A DNA stretch of 64,000 bases, from NCBI RefSeq assembly GCF_018408705.1, contig NZ_AP023421.1:1-64000 (forward strand). The letters are read 5' to 3'. Made by a program: the position numbers and the translations under genes. The notes below the pieces were generated by a model that searched no databases, was not told where the DNA came from, and saw only the letters and a program-made list of their open reading frames with translations. The DNA is from Pusillibacter faecalis (GTDB lineage Bacteria; Bacillota; Clostridia; Oscillospirales; Oscillospiraceae). Shown piece by piece: positions 27,643 through 36,418 of the stretch; within the stretch, counting starts at the first letter, position 1; each line of letters opens with the position of its first letter.

Positions 27643-27683
27643 AAACACCCCCGCTGAAATCATCAGATTTCAGCGGGGTGTTT
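27643..27683. terminator. Bidirectional terminator between the deacetylase and HAD genes
   Basis: Arms starting AAACACCCC and ending GGGGTGTTT form about 17 pairs with one bulge around ATCA, with T's on one side and A's on the other. Confidence 0.88.
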
Positions 27684-27687
27684 CCAT

Positions 27688-28401
27688 TTAAGCGATCAGC
27701 TCTCTCAAATATGCTTGTAGCTCCTGAAAGCCACCCTGTGGATAGGGGGAGAGGTCTGCCCCACTCTGATTGATCAGGCAGTCTGTCAGCAGAAAGACCC
27801 GCATCCCCAGCTTTGCCGTCACCATGTCCTCAGTCACATCATTGCCGATCATGAGACACTCCTCTGGCTGGAAGCCGATGTTCTGCAGGATTTCCTCATA
27901 GTATTTCAGGTTCGGCTTGCAATAATGGGAGTTTTCATAGGTGGTATACAGGCGGAAAGACTCCGGCTGAAGTCCTGCCCAGCGGATACGGTTCTGGGTG
28001 GCCACCGCAGGGAAAATTGGATTTGTGGCGAGGACCACGGTTTTTCCTGCTGTCCTCAGCAGATCAACAGTCTCCGCGGCGGCAGGGGCAAAGCCGCAGG
28101 CTGCCTTAGCCTGATTGAACTCCTCGGCGTAAAAGGTGTCAATATACGGCTTGTCCTTCAGCGAGGCCTCTCCGTAAATCTGAGAAAAAACACGCCAGAA
28201 AGCCTCCTCATTGGTACAGGAACCATCGTTTTTCACCATGGCGGCAGTTCCGGCCCAGATGCTGTCCACCAGCTTTGCGGGATCATAGCCAAGAGGCGCC
28301 AGTTTGGCCGCCAGCAATTGAAAATAGGTCTTGGTAAAACGCTCCTGATCCATCGGCAGCAGCGTTCCATCCAAATCAAAAAGTACCGCTTTTGTTTCCA
28401 T
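27688..28401 (-). CDS. HAD-family phosphatase
   Basis: The 237-residue protein has motif I LFDLDGTL (nucleophile Asp9, acid/base Asp11), motif II VVLATNPI, motif III Lys in KPNLKYY, and motif IV MIGNDVTEDMVTA. This fits the phosphoglycolate-phosphatase-like HAD hydrolases; the substrate is unknown. A minus-strand promoter lies at 28528-28555. Confidence 0.88.
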   Translation of the reverse strand: METKAVLFDLDGTLLPMDQERFTKTYFQLLAAKLAPLGYDPAKLVDSIWAGTAAMVKNDGSCTNEEAFWRVFSQIYGEASLKDKPYIDTFYAEEFNQAKAACGFAPAAAETVDLLRTAGKTVVLATNPIFPAVATQNRIRWAGLQPESFRLYTTYENSHYCKPNLKYYEEILQNIGFQPEECLMIGNDVTEDMVTAKLGMRVFLLTDCLINQSGADLSPYPQGGFQELQAYLRELIA

Positions 28402-28471
28402 GCTGTTCTCCTGTTTCTTTCATCACTTGGATATCCTAGTTTCATCCTGCATTTCAAGGCTGCATTAGCTG

Positions 28472-28499
28472 CTTTCAGACAGGGAATGTTGTCTGAAAG
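28472..28499 (-). repeat. Inverted repeat in the leader of the HAD gene
   Basis: CTTTCAGACA (28472-28481) pairs perfectly with 28490-28499. It lies between the HAD promoter and its start codon and could control translation or transcript stability. Confidence 0.5.
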
Positions 28500-28527
28500 G
28501 CCGCACGAAAGCAGCCGCATCTTTTTT

Positions 28528-28555
28528 AGTATACCAGATTTGGAAAAAAAGACAA
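28528..28555 (-). promoter_or_regulatory. Promoter of the HAD gene
   Basis: On the minus strand TTGTCT (28555-28550) and TATACT (28533-28528) are 16 bases apart. Confidence 0.55.
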
Positions 28556-28563
28556 GTCCAGAT

Positions 28564-28652
28564 GTAGATGTATGGGGGATGACTCCACAGAGTTTCTGCC
28601 TTCTTTGCGTTTGAATTCGGAAGCAGGAGGTCCGCACGGACCATACATCTAC
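28564..28652. repeat. Long-range inverted repeat with inner hairpin
   Basis: GTAGATGTATGG (28564-28575) pairs perfectly with 28641-28652, and an inner CTGCCTTC/GAAGCAG pair lies between. It is upstream of the HAD promoter and downstream of the copper operon terminator. The function is unknown; the gap holds no gene. Confidence 0.5.
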
Positions 28653-28696
28653 CTGGGTGCCGGTAACAACATTGTGTAGGGGAGAATGGTAGAAAA

Positions 28697-28725
28697 ACAG
28701 GCGGGAGCCCAGAGCCCCCGCCTGT
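28697..28725 (-). terminator. Terminator of the copper operon
   Basis: ACAGGCGGG (28697-28705) pairs with 28717-28725; on the minus strand it follows copZ and is succeeded by TTTTT. Confidence 0.8.
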
Positions 28726-28755
28726 ACCTGCCGTTCCGGCAGCAAATATACATTT

Positions 28756-28950
28756 TTACGGAATCTCCGGGGTAAATCCCAGGTCCTCCAGCTCGCTTAC
28801 TGCGGTTTTCACGCAGTTTTCACACCCGTCAATGGTGACGGTTTTCTCTTCCAGACTGACCGAGAATTTGAGATCTGCCTCGGTCAGCGCGTTGGTGATC
28901 CGCTTGACGCAGTTCTCACACATCATATCAGGGACCGCAATTTTTGTCAT
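28756..28950 (-). CDS. copZ: Copper chaperone (HMA domain) with a second CxxC
   Basis: The 64-residue heavy-metal-associated domain has the usual MCENC metal-binding pair near residues 10-13. A second GCENC motif lies near 42-46, where most CopZ proteins have no cysteines. It should carry Cu(I) to CopA. It is the last gene of the copA-csoR operon, which supports copper rather than mercury. Confidence 0.85.
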   Translation of the reverse strand: MTKIAVPDMMCENCVKRITNALTEADLKFSVSLEEKTVTIDGCENCVKTAVSELEDLGFTPEIP

Positions 28951-29059
28951 AAAATGATTCCTCCTGTATTTTGATTGATCACATGCAAGGGTACACCCTT
29001 GTCATACGAAAGCTGCCTGCATGGAAAAAAGAGAGGCATGGCGCCGGAAAATCTTAGAT

Positions 29060-29290
29060 TCATTTGGCTTCCTGGTCGCACTCCCTCACATACCTGCGAT
29101 ATTCGATGGGCGTGGCCGCCTTCGGCACAGCTGTCATCTCTACCGTGGAAACCAGCGCTTCGATCTGATCCTTGAGAATAGGCTGCAAACAAAACGGCAC
29201 ATGATCTCCATGGTAACGGTGCAGCGCTACGCACTCTCTGCATGTTCCATGCCAATCACAAAGCGTGCTGGGGCAGGGACAGCGGGTCAC
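29060..29290 (-). CDS. Small cysteine-rich protein of the copper operon
   Basis: 76 residues from a GTG: MTRCPCPSTLCDWHGTCREC is rich in Cys and His and looks metal-binding, of a small-protein type common in gut Clostridia. No ribosome-binding site precedes this GTG. An upstream 19-codon frame (29287-29346) starts at an ATG behind GAGAGGTG and overlaps it as CCGTGA, giving MRTKEESYKLVQENRALTP. Homologues might be one continuous protein spanning both frames. It sits between csoR and copZ. Confidence 0.6.
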   Translation of the reverse strand: MTRCPCPSTLCDWHGTCRECVALHRYHGDHVPFCLQPILKDQIEALVSTVEMTAVPKAATPIEYRRYVRECDQEAK

Positions 29291-29346
29291 GGGGTCAGAG
29301 CGCGGTTTTCCTGGACAAGCTTATAGGATTCCTCTTTGGTTCGCAT
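29287..29346 (-). CDS. 19-codon upstream frame overlapping the Cys-rich gene
   Basis: ATG at 29346 has a GAGAGGTG site and encodes MRTKEESYKLVQENRALTP before TGA. The TGA overlaps the GTG of the next frame. It is either a leader peptide for coupled translation, or the true N terminus of the Cys-rich protein now separated by a -1 frameshift. Confidence 0.45.
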   Translation of the reverse strand: MRTKEESYKLVQENRALTP

Positions 29347-29367
29347 ATCAAACACCTCTCATGCTGT

Positions 29368-29700
29368 TTATTTCATCAGCCTCCGGATGGTAGCGAGCAG
29401 ATCGTCCACCACCTCTAGATGGCCGCTTTGAATATCCGCCACCACACAGGTGTGAATGTGGTTGGACAAAAGCTCCCGGGAAAAGGCGTTCAGGGCCGAC
29501 TGGATAGCAGAGACCTGCGTGAGAATATCCGTGCAGTAGGCCTCTTTTTCCACCATGCCCCGGACGCCCCGCACCTGTCCCTCAATGCGGTTAAGACGCC
29601 TCAGCAGGGAGTCGTATTCCGCAGCATCTCGGTGCTTGTGGCGGCACTCGCCGCTCTCCGGCTCCTGGGAGGCCGGGATGGGCCTTTTCTGATCTTCCAT
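29368..29700 (-). CDS. csoR: CsoR-family copper-sensing repressor
   Basis: 110 residues from ATG 29700, chosen over upstream starts because AAGGAG lies 8 bases before it. The Cu(I) ligands fit the CsoR C-H-C pattern and spacing: Cys56, His81 and Cys85, exactly 25 and 29 residues apart as in M. tuberculosis CsoR (36/61/65). The His/Cys-rich N-terminal tail (GECRHKH) is an extra. It should repress the copA promoter via the operators at 32003-32053. Confidence 0.93.
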   Translation of the reverse strand: MEDQKRPIPASQEPESGECRHKHRDAAEYDSLLRRLNRIEGQVRGVRGMVEKEAYCTDILTQVSAIQSALNAFSRELLSNHIHTCVVADIQSGHLEVVDDLLATIRRLMK

Positions 29701-29726
29701 GGGACCATCTCCTTCTTCCATCGAAC

Positions 29727-31976
29727 TTACAGCCTCGCACGCCCGAGCCGCAGGGCGTTGCCCACGACGCATACCGAGCTCAGGCTCATGGCGGCTCCCG
29801 CGAACATGGGGGAGAGAAGCGGTCCGCCGAAGAGATACAGCAATCCCGCCGCAATGGGAATGCCGATGGTGTTGTAGCAGAAGGCCCAGAATAGGTTCTG
29901 CTTGATGTCCCGCAGCGTCAGCGCCGAGAGGCGCAGTGCCCGGGGGACATCCTGCAGGTCATCCCGCATCAGCACAATGTCGGCGGACTCAATGGCAATG
30001 TCGCTGCCACTGCCGATGGCGCAGCCTACCTCCGCCTGGGTGAGGGCGGGGGCGTCGTTGATGCCGTCACCCACCATCATCACTTTTCGGCCCTCAGCCT
30101 GGAGCCGCTGGATGACGCCGGCCTTCTCCTCCGGCAACACCTCCGCCACCACCTGGTCCACACCCACCAGACGGCCGATGTGGTCCGCCGCTGCGTGGTT
30201 GTCGCCGGTGAGGAGCACCGTCCGGATACCCAGCTCCTTCATGCGGGCAATAGCCGCGGCACTGGTCTCCTTCAGAGAGTCCGCCACGGAAATGAGGCCC
30301 AGTAAGACACCACCCTTGGCGAAGAACATGGGGGTTTGACCCTGATTGGAAAGGCGCTCCGCTTCCTTAAGCAGGGGGGTGACATCCACGCCGGCCTCCT
30401 CTAACAGCCGCCGGTTGCCGCCCAATACGGTCTCTCCGTTCAAAACGGCCCGCAGTCCCTTGCCGGAGAGATTCTCAAAGCTCTCTAGCTTGGGGAGTGC
30501 TCCCAGTCCTTGGCTGGAGGCGTAGGCCGTAATCGCAGCAGCCAAGGGATGGGCGGAGACAGACTCCACTGCTGCTGCGATAGTCAACAGCGTATCCCCA
30601 CCGCACTGATAGGGGACTACAGAGGTGACGGCAGGCTCTCCCCTGGTGACGGTCCCAGTCTTATCCAGCACCACAGTGTCTACACTGTGAGTGATCTCCA
30701 GAATCTCGCCAGAACGAATGAGAATGCCATGTCTGGCACCCAAGCCTGTACCCACCATGATGGCGGTGGGGGTAGCCAGCCCAAGAGCGCAGGGGCAGGC
30801 GATCACCAGCACAGAAGTAAACACTCGCAGCACAAAGGCAAAGGGCTGACCTGCAATAGCCCACGCAACAGCCGCCAGCACCGCGATGCCCATCACCACC
30901 GGTACAAACACGCCTGCCACCTTGTCTGCAGTTTTAGAGATCGGGGCCTTTTTGCCTTGGGCGTCTTCCACAAAGCGGATAATCCGGGCCAGGGTGGTGT
31001 CCTCGCCGGTGCGTGTAACCTGTACATACAGCGCACCGTTGAGATTGACGCTGCCGCCGATAACCTCGCTGCCTGCAGTTTTCTCCACTGGCAGACTCTC
31101 GCCGGTGAGCATCGCCTCATTGACACTGCTCTCACCCTGAGTTACCATCCCGTCGGCAGGGACGCGGGCACCGGGCTTTACCAGCACCACATCACCGTTT
31201 TTCAGAGATTTGGTGGGAACCTCGTTTCCAGAGTCCGCAAGAATCGCAGTGTCTGGGGACAGGCGCATCAGTGCCGTGATGGCGCCCTTGGTCTTCTGCA
31301 TGTTCCGGCTCTCCAGGAACTTGCCGAGGGAAACCAAGGTCAGCACCACCGCCGCAGATTCATAGTACAGGTTATGCACATAGGCGTGGGGATCATCAGA
31401 GATCAAAAAAGTCATCACCACACTGTAGGCAAAGGAGCAGGCGGAACCGATGGCTACCAGAGAATCCATGTTGGGATTTCCGTGAACCAGCGCCTTGAAG
31501 CCGCTGGTGAAGAAATGGCGGCCGCAGTACAGCACCGGGATGGTCAGCAGCAGCTGCAAGATGGCAAAGTTCACCGGATGGGTGTGCATGGAGAAGAGAT
31601 CCGGCAGCGGCAGCGCCGGCAGTCCGAAGGGAAGCATCTGTCCCATGGACACATATAGCAGAACCAGGGAGAAGACGCCTGCTGTGATCAGCTCCCACTG
31701 TTTGTGCCGCAGCTCCGCGGCCTCCGCATCCTGTAAGGCTTGTTCTGCGGCCTCCTTCTTTTCCGCATGAGGGGTGCAGCCAAAGCCGGCCTTTTCCACT
31801 TTGGCGACAATCTGCTCCGGCGTCACCTTCGTCTCGTCATAACGAATGGTCATCTTCTCCGTGGTCAGATTCACATCGCTTCGCTCCACGCCGGGGAGCT
31901 TGCGTGTAACCCGCTCCACCGACGCGCTGCAGGCGGCACAGTGCATGCCGGAGATATCATAGGTTTCCTCGCGCAT
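29727..31976 (-). CDS. copA: Cu(I)-exporting P1B-type ATPase
   Basis: The 749-residue pump has one N-terminal HMA domain (GMHCAAC, Cys13/Cys16), the actuator TGES near 291, and the transmembrane CPC at 394-396. It also has phosphorylation DKTG (Asp438), the HP motif (SAHPLA) and GDGINDAP. CPC plus the CsoR neighbour identify Cu(I) export. AAGGAGG precedes the ATG. First gene of the operon copA-csoR-small protein-copZ. Confidence 0.96.
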   Translation of the reverse strand: MREETYDISGMHCAACSASVERVTRKLPGVERSDVNLTTEKMTIRYDETKVTPEQIVAKVEKAGFGCTPHAEKKEAAEQALQDAEAAELRHKQWELITAGVFSLVLLYVSMGQMLPFGLPALPLPDLFSMHTHPVNFAILQLLLTIPVLYCGRHFFTSGFKALVHGNPNMDSLVAIGSACSFAYSVVMTFLISDDPHAYVHNLYYESAAVVLTLVSLGKFLESRNMQKTKGAITALMRLSPDTAILADSGNEVPTKSLKNGDVVLVKPGARVPADGMVTQGESSVNEAMLTGESLPVEKTAGSEVIGGSVNLNGALYVQVTRTGEDTTLARIIRFVEDAQGKKAPISKTADKVAGVFVPVVMGIAVLAAVAWAIAGQPFAFVLRVFTSVLVIACPCALGLATPTAIMVGTGLGARHGILIRSGEILEITHSVDTVVLDKTGTVTRGEPAVTSVVPYQCGGDTLLTIAAAVESVSAHPLAAAITAYASSQGLGALPKLESFENLSGKGLRAVLNGETVLGGNRRLLEEAGVDVTPLLKEAERLSNQGQTPMFFAKGGVLLGLISVADSLKETSAAAIARMKELGIRTVLLTGDNHAAADHIGRLVGVDQVVAEVLPEEKAGVIQRLQAEGRKVMMVGDGINDAPALTQAEVGCAIGSGSDIAIESADIVLMRDDLQDVPRALRLSALTLRDIKQNLFWAFCYNTIGIPIAAGLLYLFGGPLLSPMFAGAAMSLSSVCVVGNALRLGRARL

Positions 31977-32002
31977 AGGTCCTCCTTACTGTAGGGAGAT
32001 TA

Positions 32003-32061
32003 ATACCCTGTGGGGGTATTTTCTGAAAAACAATATATACCCCACGGGGGTATTTGTCAAG
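32003..32061 (-). promoter_or_regulatory. copA promoter with two CsoR-type operators
   Basis: On the minus strand TTGACA (32060-32055) and TATATT (32037-32032) are 17 bases apart. ATACCCCACGGGGGTAT (32037-32053) fills the spacer exactly, and a near copy, ATACCCTGTGGGGGTAT (32003-32019), lies just downstream of the start point. Both have the G/C-rich core with flanking A/T typical of CsoR operators. Repressor would block polymerase until Cu(I) is bound. Confidence 0.9.
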
Positions 32062-32190
32062 CCCCTTTTGGTAAAGATAAAACTTTCCAGAATGACCATG
32101 TGAGAGACGGACATCCCCCAGAGCTTCCCCGGGGACCGCGAAATACCTTACGTATCGTTTTCCATACAGCATACGCGAGTATTTTGTCTT

Positions 32191-33099
32191 TTATGGCGCC
32201 TCCGGTTTCTGATAAAACCCCTTGGCATAATCATAAAAGACCTGAGCGATGGGGGAGAGAACACCATTTCTGCGCCGGATCAGATACAGCTTTCGCCGCA
32301 GCACGGAGCCCTGCATGTCAAAGGCCAGGAGTTTTCCAAACTGGCAGTAGTCCTCACAGGCACTATGAGAGAGCACCGCCAGTCCCACACCCTCGCTGAC
32401 CATTTTCTTCAGGCTCTCTGTAGAGCGAACCTCTACCGCGATCTTCAGCCGGGCGGGATTGACACCCAGCTGCTGCAGGAACTGCTCTGTTTCCACTCGG
32501 GTACCGCTGCCTGGTTCCCGGCTGATATAGGGTTCCTCCAGTAGCTGCTCCACTGGAAAACCACAGGCCTGGTACGCACGGAAGCGGGGCTGGTTGGGGG
32601 TAATTACCACGAGGCGGTCGTCAGCGAATTCCCGACAAAGACATTTGCTGCTTTCCGGCAAGGTACCGGTGAATCCGATCTCCGCAGATCGGGAGACTAC
32701 CTGCGCGACAGCCTCTGCGCTGTCCACTAGGTGGATGTCAAAGGAAATGTCCGGATACAGTTCCCGAAAGGCATGGAGGAGCCTGGGGAGGAAATATTGC
32801 CCGGGGACGGTAGAAGCTGCCACAGAGACCGTTCCCCGCATCTCACGGGAGAACCCCTGTAAGGCATCCAGTGCCTGGGTCCGCAGGGCGAGCATCTGCC
32901 CAGCGTAATGGTACAGAAGCTCCCCGGCCTCTGACGGGATAGCGGAGGGGCGCTGAAGAAGCTGAATTTGCAGCTCCTGCTCCAAAGAGGCCACCCGTGC
33001 GCTGACAGTGGGCTGGGTCAGGTGCAGCAGCCTTGCGGCTTTAGAAAAGCTGCGCTGTTCGGCCACACAGGCGAAGGCTTCCAACTGTTTCATATCCAT
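32191..33099 (-). CDS. LysR-family regulator of the selenium locus
   Basis: 302 residues from ATG 33099 behind AAGGAGG (the longer frame to 33276 runs over the selD promoter). N-terminal winged helix-turn-helix (MDMKQLEAFACVAEQRSFSK), then an effector domain ending in a YDYAKGFYQ tail. It diverges from selD with 76 bases between starts, matching the selenium-metabolism-associated LysR family found beside selD/yedE in Firmicutes. Its ligand is unknown. Confidence 0.85.
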   Translation of the reverse strand: MDMKQLEAFACVAEQRSFSKAARLLHLTQPTVSARVASLEQELQIQLLQRPSAIPSEAGELLYHYAGQMLALRTQALDALQGFSREMRGTVSVAASTVPGQYFLPRLLHAFRELYPDISFDIHLVDSAEAVAQVVSRSAEIGFTGTLPESSKCLCREFADDRLVVITPNQPRFRAYQACGFPVEQLLEEPYISREPGSGTRVETEQFLQQLGVNPARLKIAVEVRSTESLKKMVSEGVGLAVLSHSACEDYCQFGKLLAFDMQGSVLRRKLYLIRRRNGVLSPIAQVFYDYAKGFYQKPEAP

Positions 33100-33113
33100 A
33101 GGGTTCCGCCTCC

Positions 33114-33142
33114 TTGCATGTTCGGGGAAAAACGGGTATAAT
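33114..33142 (+). promoter_or_regulatory. selD promoter
   Basis: TTGCAT (33114-33119) and TATAAT (33137-33142) are 17 bases apart, in the gap between the divergent LysR gene and selD, where LysR control would act. Confidence 0.65.
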
Positions 33143-33175
33143 TGATTTGAAATCCAGGAGAGTGAGGTGATCAGG

Positions 33176-34213
33176 ATGGCCAAGGACCTGCCCTTGACGC
33201 AGATGACCAGGGCTGCTGGCTGAGCGGCTAAGCTGGGGCCGGGTGCCCTGACGAACATCCTGGCGGGACTGCCCAACCTGCGGGATGAAAACCTGCTAGT
33301 GGGGTATGACAGTAGCGATGATGCCTGTGTCTACCAAATTAGCGACGAGCTGGCGGTGATCGAGACTGTGGACTTCTTCACGCCTATCGTAGATGATCCC
33401 TATACCTTTGGGCAGATTACGGCAGCCAACGCACTCAGCGATATCTATGCCATGGGGGGAAAACCGCGGCTTGCCATGAACCTGCTCTGCGTCCCCAACT
33501 GCCTTCCTCCGGAGAGCATCCGAAAAATTCTGGAGGGTGGGCACGATAAGGCGATGGAAGCTGGCTGCGTAGTGGCCGGAGGACACACCATTGAGGACCA
33601 GGAGCCCAAATATGGCCTTTGTGTGACCGGCTTCGTCCATCCGGACAAAATTTTGAAAAACATAGGAGCAAAGCCCGGTGACGTGCTGGTTTTGACAAAG
33701 GCGCTGGGCACTGGAGTTTTGACCACAGGAGCGAAGGCTGGGCTGGTGTCGGAGGAGAACTATGCCGCTTTGATCGCCAGCATGACCACGCTCAATAACC
33801 GCACTGGTGAAGAGATTGTAAATGCAGGCGCGCACGCCTGCACAGACGTCACCGGCTTTGGACTGCTGGGCCACGCGCTGGAGATGGCTGCGGGCAGCAG
33901 CGTGACGCTCCGGCTGTACACGCAAGCGCTGCCGCTGCTTCCAGGGGCCAGGGAGCTGGCGGAGATGGGAATCATCCCTGCTGGAGCATATCGGAACCTG
34001 GACCATGTCCGACCAGATCTACAGGGGCTGGAGGAGACGGAGCAGGCTCTTGCCGACCTGTGCGCCGATCCTCAAACATCGGGTGGTCTTCTGGCAGCTT
34101 TGCCTGCAGAGCGGGCAGAGCCGCTTCTGGCAGCGCTGCGGGAATTTGCACCCCACAGTGTGATTGTGGGCCGGGTGGAACCGCTGCAAGCATCGTATCT
34201 TGTTTTAGAATGA
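33176..34213 (+). CDS. selD: Selenide, water dikinase, a selenoprotein (Sec16 encoded by UGA)
   Basis: The gene starts at ATG 33176 behind GAGAGTGAGG, and the frame contains TGA at 33221-33223 as codon 16. Read as selenocysteine it gives TRAAGUAAKLGPG, exactly the active-site glycine/lysine context of SelD, where bacteria have Cys or Sec. The rest (GYDSSDDACVY, AANALSDIYAMGGKP, GGHTIEDQEPKYG, TDVTGFGLLGH) is typical; total 345 residues. A standard gene finder would begin at 33299 and lose the active site. SelD makes selenophosphate for SelA, so the enzyme needs its own product. A G/C-rich stem just after the UGA could act as SECIS. Confidence 0.96.
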
Positions 34214-34220
34214 GAGAGGA

Positions 34221-34242
34221 AAACGCCGCTTATGCGGCGTTT
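34221..34242. terminator. Terminator after selD
   Basis: AAACGCCGC (34221-34229) pairs perfectly with 34234-34242 around TTAT, followed by TTCTCT. The 170 bases from here to the tRNA-Sec gene contain no gene I can support. Confidence 0.88.
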
Positions 34243-34409
34243 TTCTCTGCCCACACGAAGAACAGCGCGGAGAGCGGAGAATTGTATAAGAAATAGGGGA
34301 GGGCCAGCGAGGCTGATGGTTGCATAAGGAAAAAGAGGCGCAAGGAAGCGGGCGGAAAGTCTGTTCGGTCTGATGGAGAGAACAGACGTGGAGCTTTGCG
34401 CCGACGATG

Positions 34410-34506
34410 TGGCGGGGGTATGTGGGAATCGAACCCACCCGGGCGGCCGCTCGCCGCCCACACTGGTTTTGAAGACCAGGGGGCACACCAGCACCCAGCT
34501 ACTCCC
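34410..34506 (-). tRNA. selC: tRNA-Sec (anticodon UCA)
   Basis: On the minus strand the anticodon arm CTGGTCTTCAAAACCAG carries TCA in its loop. The T arm GTGGGTTCGATTCCCAC is perfect, and a long GC-rich extra arm (GGGCGGCGAGCGGCCGCCC) precedes it. The molecule ends in G plus an encoded CCA, for 97 bases. The 8-base acceptor strands (from 34506 and ending at 34414) pair with one A-C mismatch at position 4 and an unpaired last position. It decodes the UGA in selD. Its first 8 bases overlap the selB stop region. Confidence 0.92.
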
Positions 34507-36418
34507 ATGTAAAAAAGGAATCTGATACCAGACGGCGGGCATTGCCTTCCCGCTGGGTGAGACCCTGGCGGTCCCAGAACTCCAGCACCAGCAGGGCGTA
34601 ATCCCGAGAGGAGCCTAGCAGGTCCCGAAATTGGGCCAGCGTCAAAGTCTCGTGAGCAGTAAACCACGCCTCCGCCGTTTGGCGGCAGCGCCGCATCTCC
34701 GCGGCAGAGCAGAGAAGTCCCTGGGTCAGCGGGATCAACTCTCCACCGGTGAGGAGGCTTTCCAGCACTTGGCGGCAGTCCGCTTGATCCCGCAGGGAAA
34801 ATCCCCGCAGCAAGTCCTCTGACTTGACAGCCTTTGCGCTGCTTTTTTCACATAGGGCCAGCAGCGTTTCACGGATCGTGCTCTGACGGCGGGTCAGACG
34901 CACCTGAAACCCTGGCAGCGCATAGCGCTCTCCGGCGCGCTGAAGTTCTCCCAACTGTACCAACATGGACAAGACGGCATTGGCCGCGTCCGCATCAAGA
35001 GAGGCGAGCGCCTTTTGGCGCAGTTCTGCGGGGCGAATGCCGGAGTGGAGCGGTTGAGCGGTGTGGTAACGCTCCAGAATGCCGCAGCAGCGAATACGAA
35101 ACTGCTCCAAAGCAGCGGCGGAGAGGTAGCGGTGTGGCAGCGGTTCCAGAACCTCTCCCCGGCTGAGCAGGGGCCGCAGCTCCGAGTTCAGGGAATCCGG
35201 AGGCAGAGCAAGAGCCTTGGAAAGCTCCGCCAGGGCTGGCATCCCACCGGCTGCCAGGACCTGCAGAATGCGCTGCGCTCCATCGCCTTTCTCCAGAACC
35301 GTCAGGGCAGAGAGCACCGCCGGGTCTCCGCGCTTGTGGCGGCATGGCAACGGGTCCAGAATCACTCCGCCGCCAATGGTCTCCAGCGGCGAGAGAAAGC
35401 GGATGACAAAGCGATCCCCGCATCTTGCGGCGAAGGGTTCCGCAAGGCGAAGCTGGGCATAGGCGCTCTCGCCAGGATGCAGCACCCCACACTCCAAAAG
35501 GACCACTCGAGCAAGATATGCGGAGGCTCCGTGGTATAGATGAACCTGAGTGCCTGTGCGGATCGTTCGGCGGGAGGAGGGGAGAAGCTGGAGACGTACA
35601 TCCGCCGTCAAGCTTGCAGGGAGGGAGCCAGGAGCAACCAGTGTATCGCCCCGATGGAGCTCTCTTTTTTTGACACCTGCCAGATTCACCGCCACTCGCT
35701 GGCCAGCCTCGGCCTCCCAAACATCCCGGCCATGAACCTGCAGTCCCCTCACTCGGGTGGCACGGCCAGAGGGCGCGAGCTCTGCCACGCCGCGACAGCG
35801 GATACGGCCTTCTAACAGCGTGCCAGTCACTACAGTGCCAAACCCCTCCACGGTAAAGACCCGATCAATCGGCAGCCGAAAGGAAAGAAGGGGGTTCCGC
35901 TCCTGGACACGTTGAACCATGTTTTGAAGCAGGCTCCTTAAACCAGGGATTCCGTGACCTGTCCGGGCGGAGACTGCCGTGACCGGCTTTCCGTCAAGAA
36001 AGGTGCCACGGACCTGCTCCCGGGCCTCTCTCTCTGCCGCTAACAACCGGTCGGCATTTACCAGGTCTGCCTTGGTGAGGACCACCAGCCCTTCTCGCAG
36101 CCCCAGGAGAGAGAGAATTTCCAGATGTTCGGCGGTCTGAGGCATCCAACCCTCGTCCGCAGCTACCACCAGCATGACAAAGTCCATGCCAGCGGCACCG
36201 CAGAGCATGTGGTGGATGAATTTTTCATGTCCTGGGACGTCTACGATGCCGGATTGAGAGCCGTCCTCGAAATCCAGATGGGCAAAACCCGGCTCAATGG
36301 TGAGCCCTCGGGCCTTTTCCTCCGGCAAACGGTCCGTATCGATGCCGGTCAGGGCTCGGATCAACTCCGTTTTCCCGTGGTCCACATGTCCGGCAGTACC
36401 AATGACCACGTGTTTCAT
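34499..36418 (-). CDS. selB: Selenocysteine-specific elongation factor
   Basis: The 639-residue protein has GTPase motifs GHVDHGKT at 10-17, DVPGHE at 60-65 and LTKAD. Three beta-barrel domains and C-terminal winged helices (from about 380; [37 protein letters not shown]) that bind SECIS RNA follow. Its last codons, W-E-TAG, lie inside the tRNA-Sec gene. Its start overlaps the selA stop by 4 bases. Confidence 0.96.
   Translation of the reverse strand: MKHVVIGTAGHVDHGKTELIRALTGIDTDRLPEEKARGLTIEPGFAHLDFEDGSQSGIVDVPGHEKFIHHMLCGAAGMDFVMLVVAADEGWMPQTAEHLEILSLLGLREGLVVLTKADLVNADRLLAAEREAREQVRGTFLDGKPVTAVSARTGHGIPGLRSLLQNMVQRVQERNPLLSFRLPIDRVFTVEGFGTVVTGTLLEGRIRCRGVAELAPSGRATRVRGLQVHGRDVWEAEAGQRVAVNLAGVKKRELHRGDTLVAPGSLPASLTADVRLQLLPSSRRTIRTGTQVHLYHGASAYLARVVLLECGVLHPGESAYAQLRLAEPFAARCGDRFVIRFLSPLETIGGGVILDPLPCRHKRGDPAVLSALTVLEKGDGAQRILQVLAAGGMPALAELSKALALPPDSLNSELRPLLSRGEVLEPLPHRYLSAAALEQFRIRCCGILERYHTAQPLHSGIRPAELRQKALASLDADAANAVLSMLVQLGELQRAGERYALPGFQVRLTRRQSTIRETLLALCEKSSAKAVKSEDLLRGFSLRDQADCRQVLESLLTGGELIPLTQGLLCSAAEMRRCRQTAEAWFTAHETLTLAQFRDLLGSSRDYALLVLEFWDRQGLTQREGNARRLVSDSFFTWE

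Noticed and set aside
28947..29255. 102-codon minus-strand frame overlapping the Cys-rich small gene
   Set aside because: The other frame has the CPCP...CDWHGTCREC pattern of a real small protein; this one has none.
33299..34213. 304-codon version of selD starting after the UGA
   Set aside because: It lacks the active-site Sec/Lys segment; the ATG at 33176 with UGA as Sec explains the conserved N terminus.
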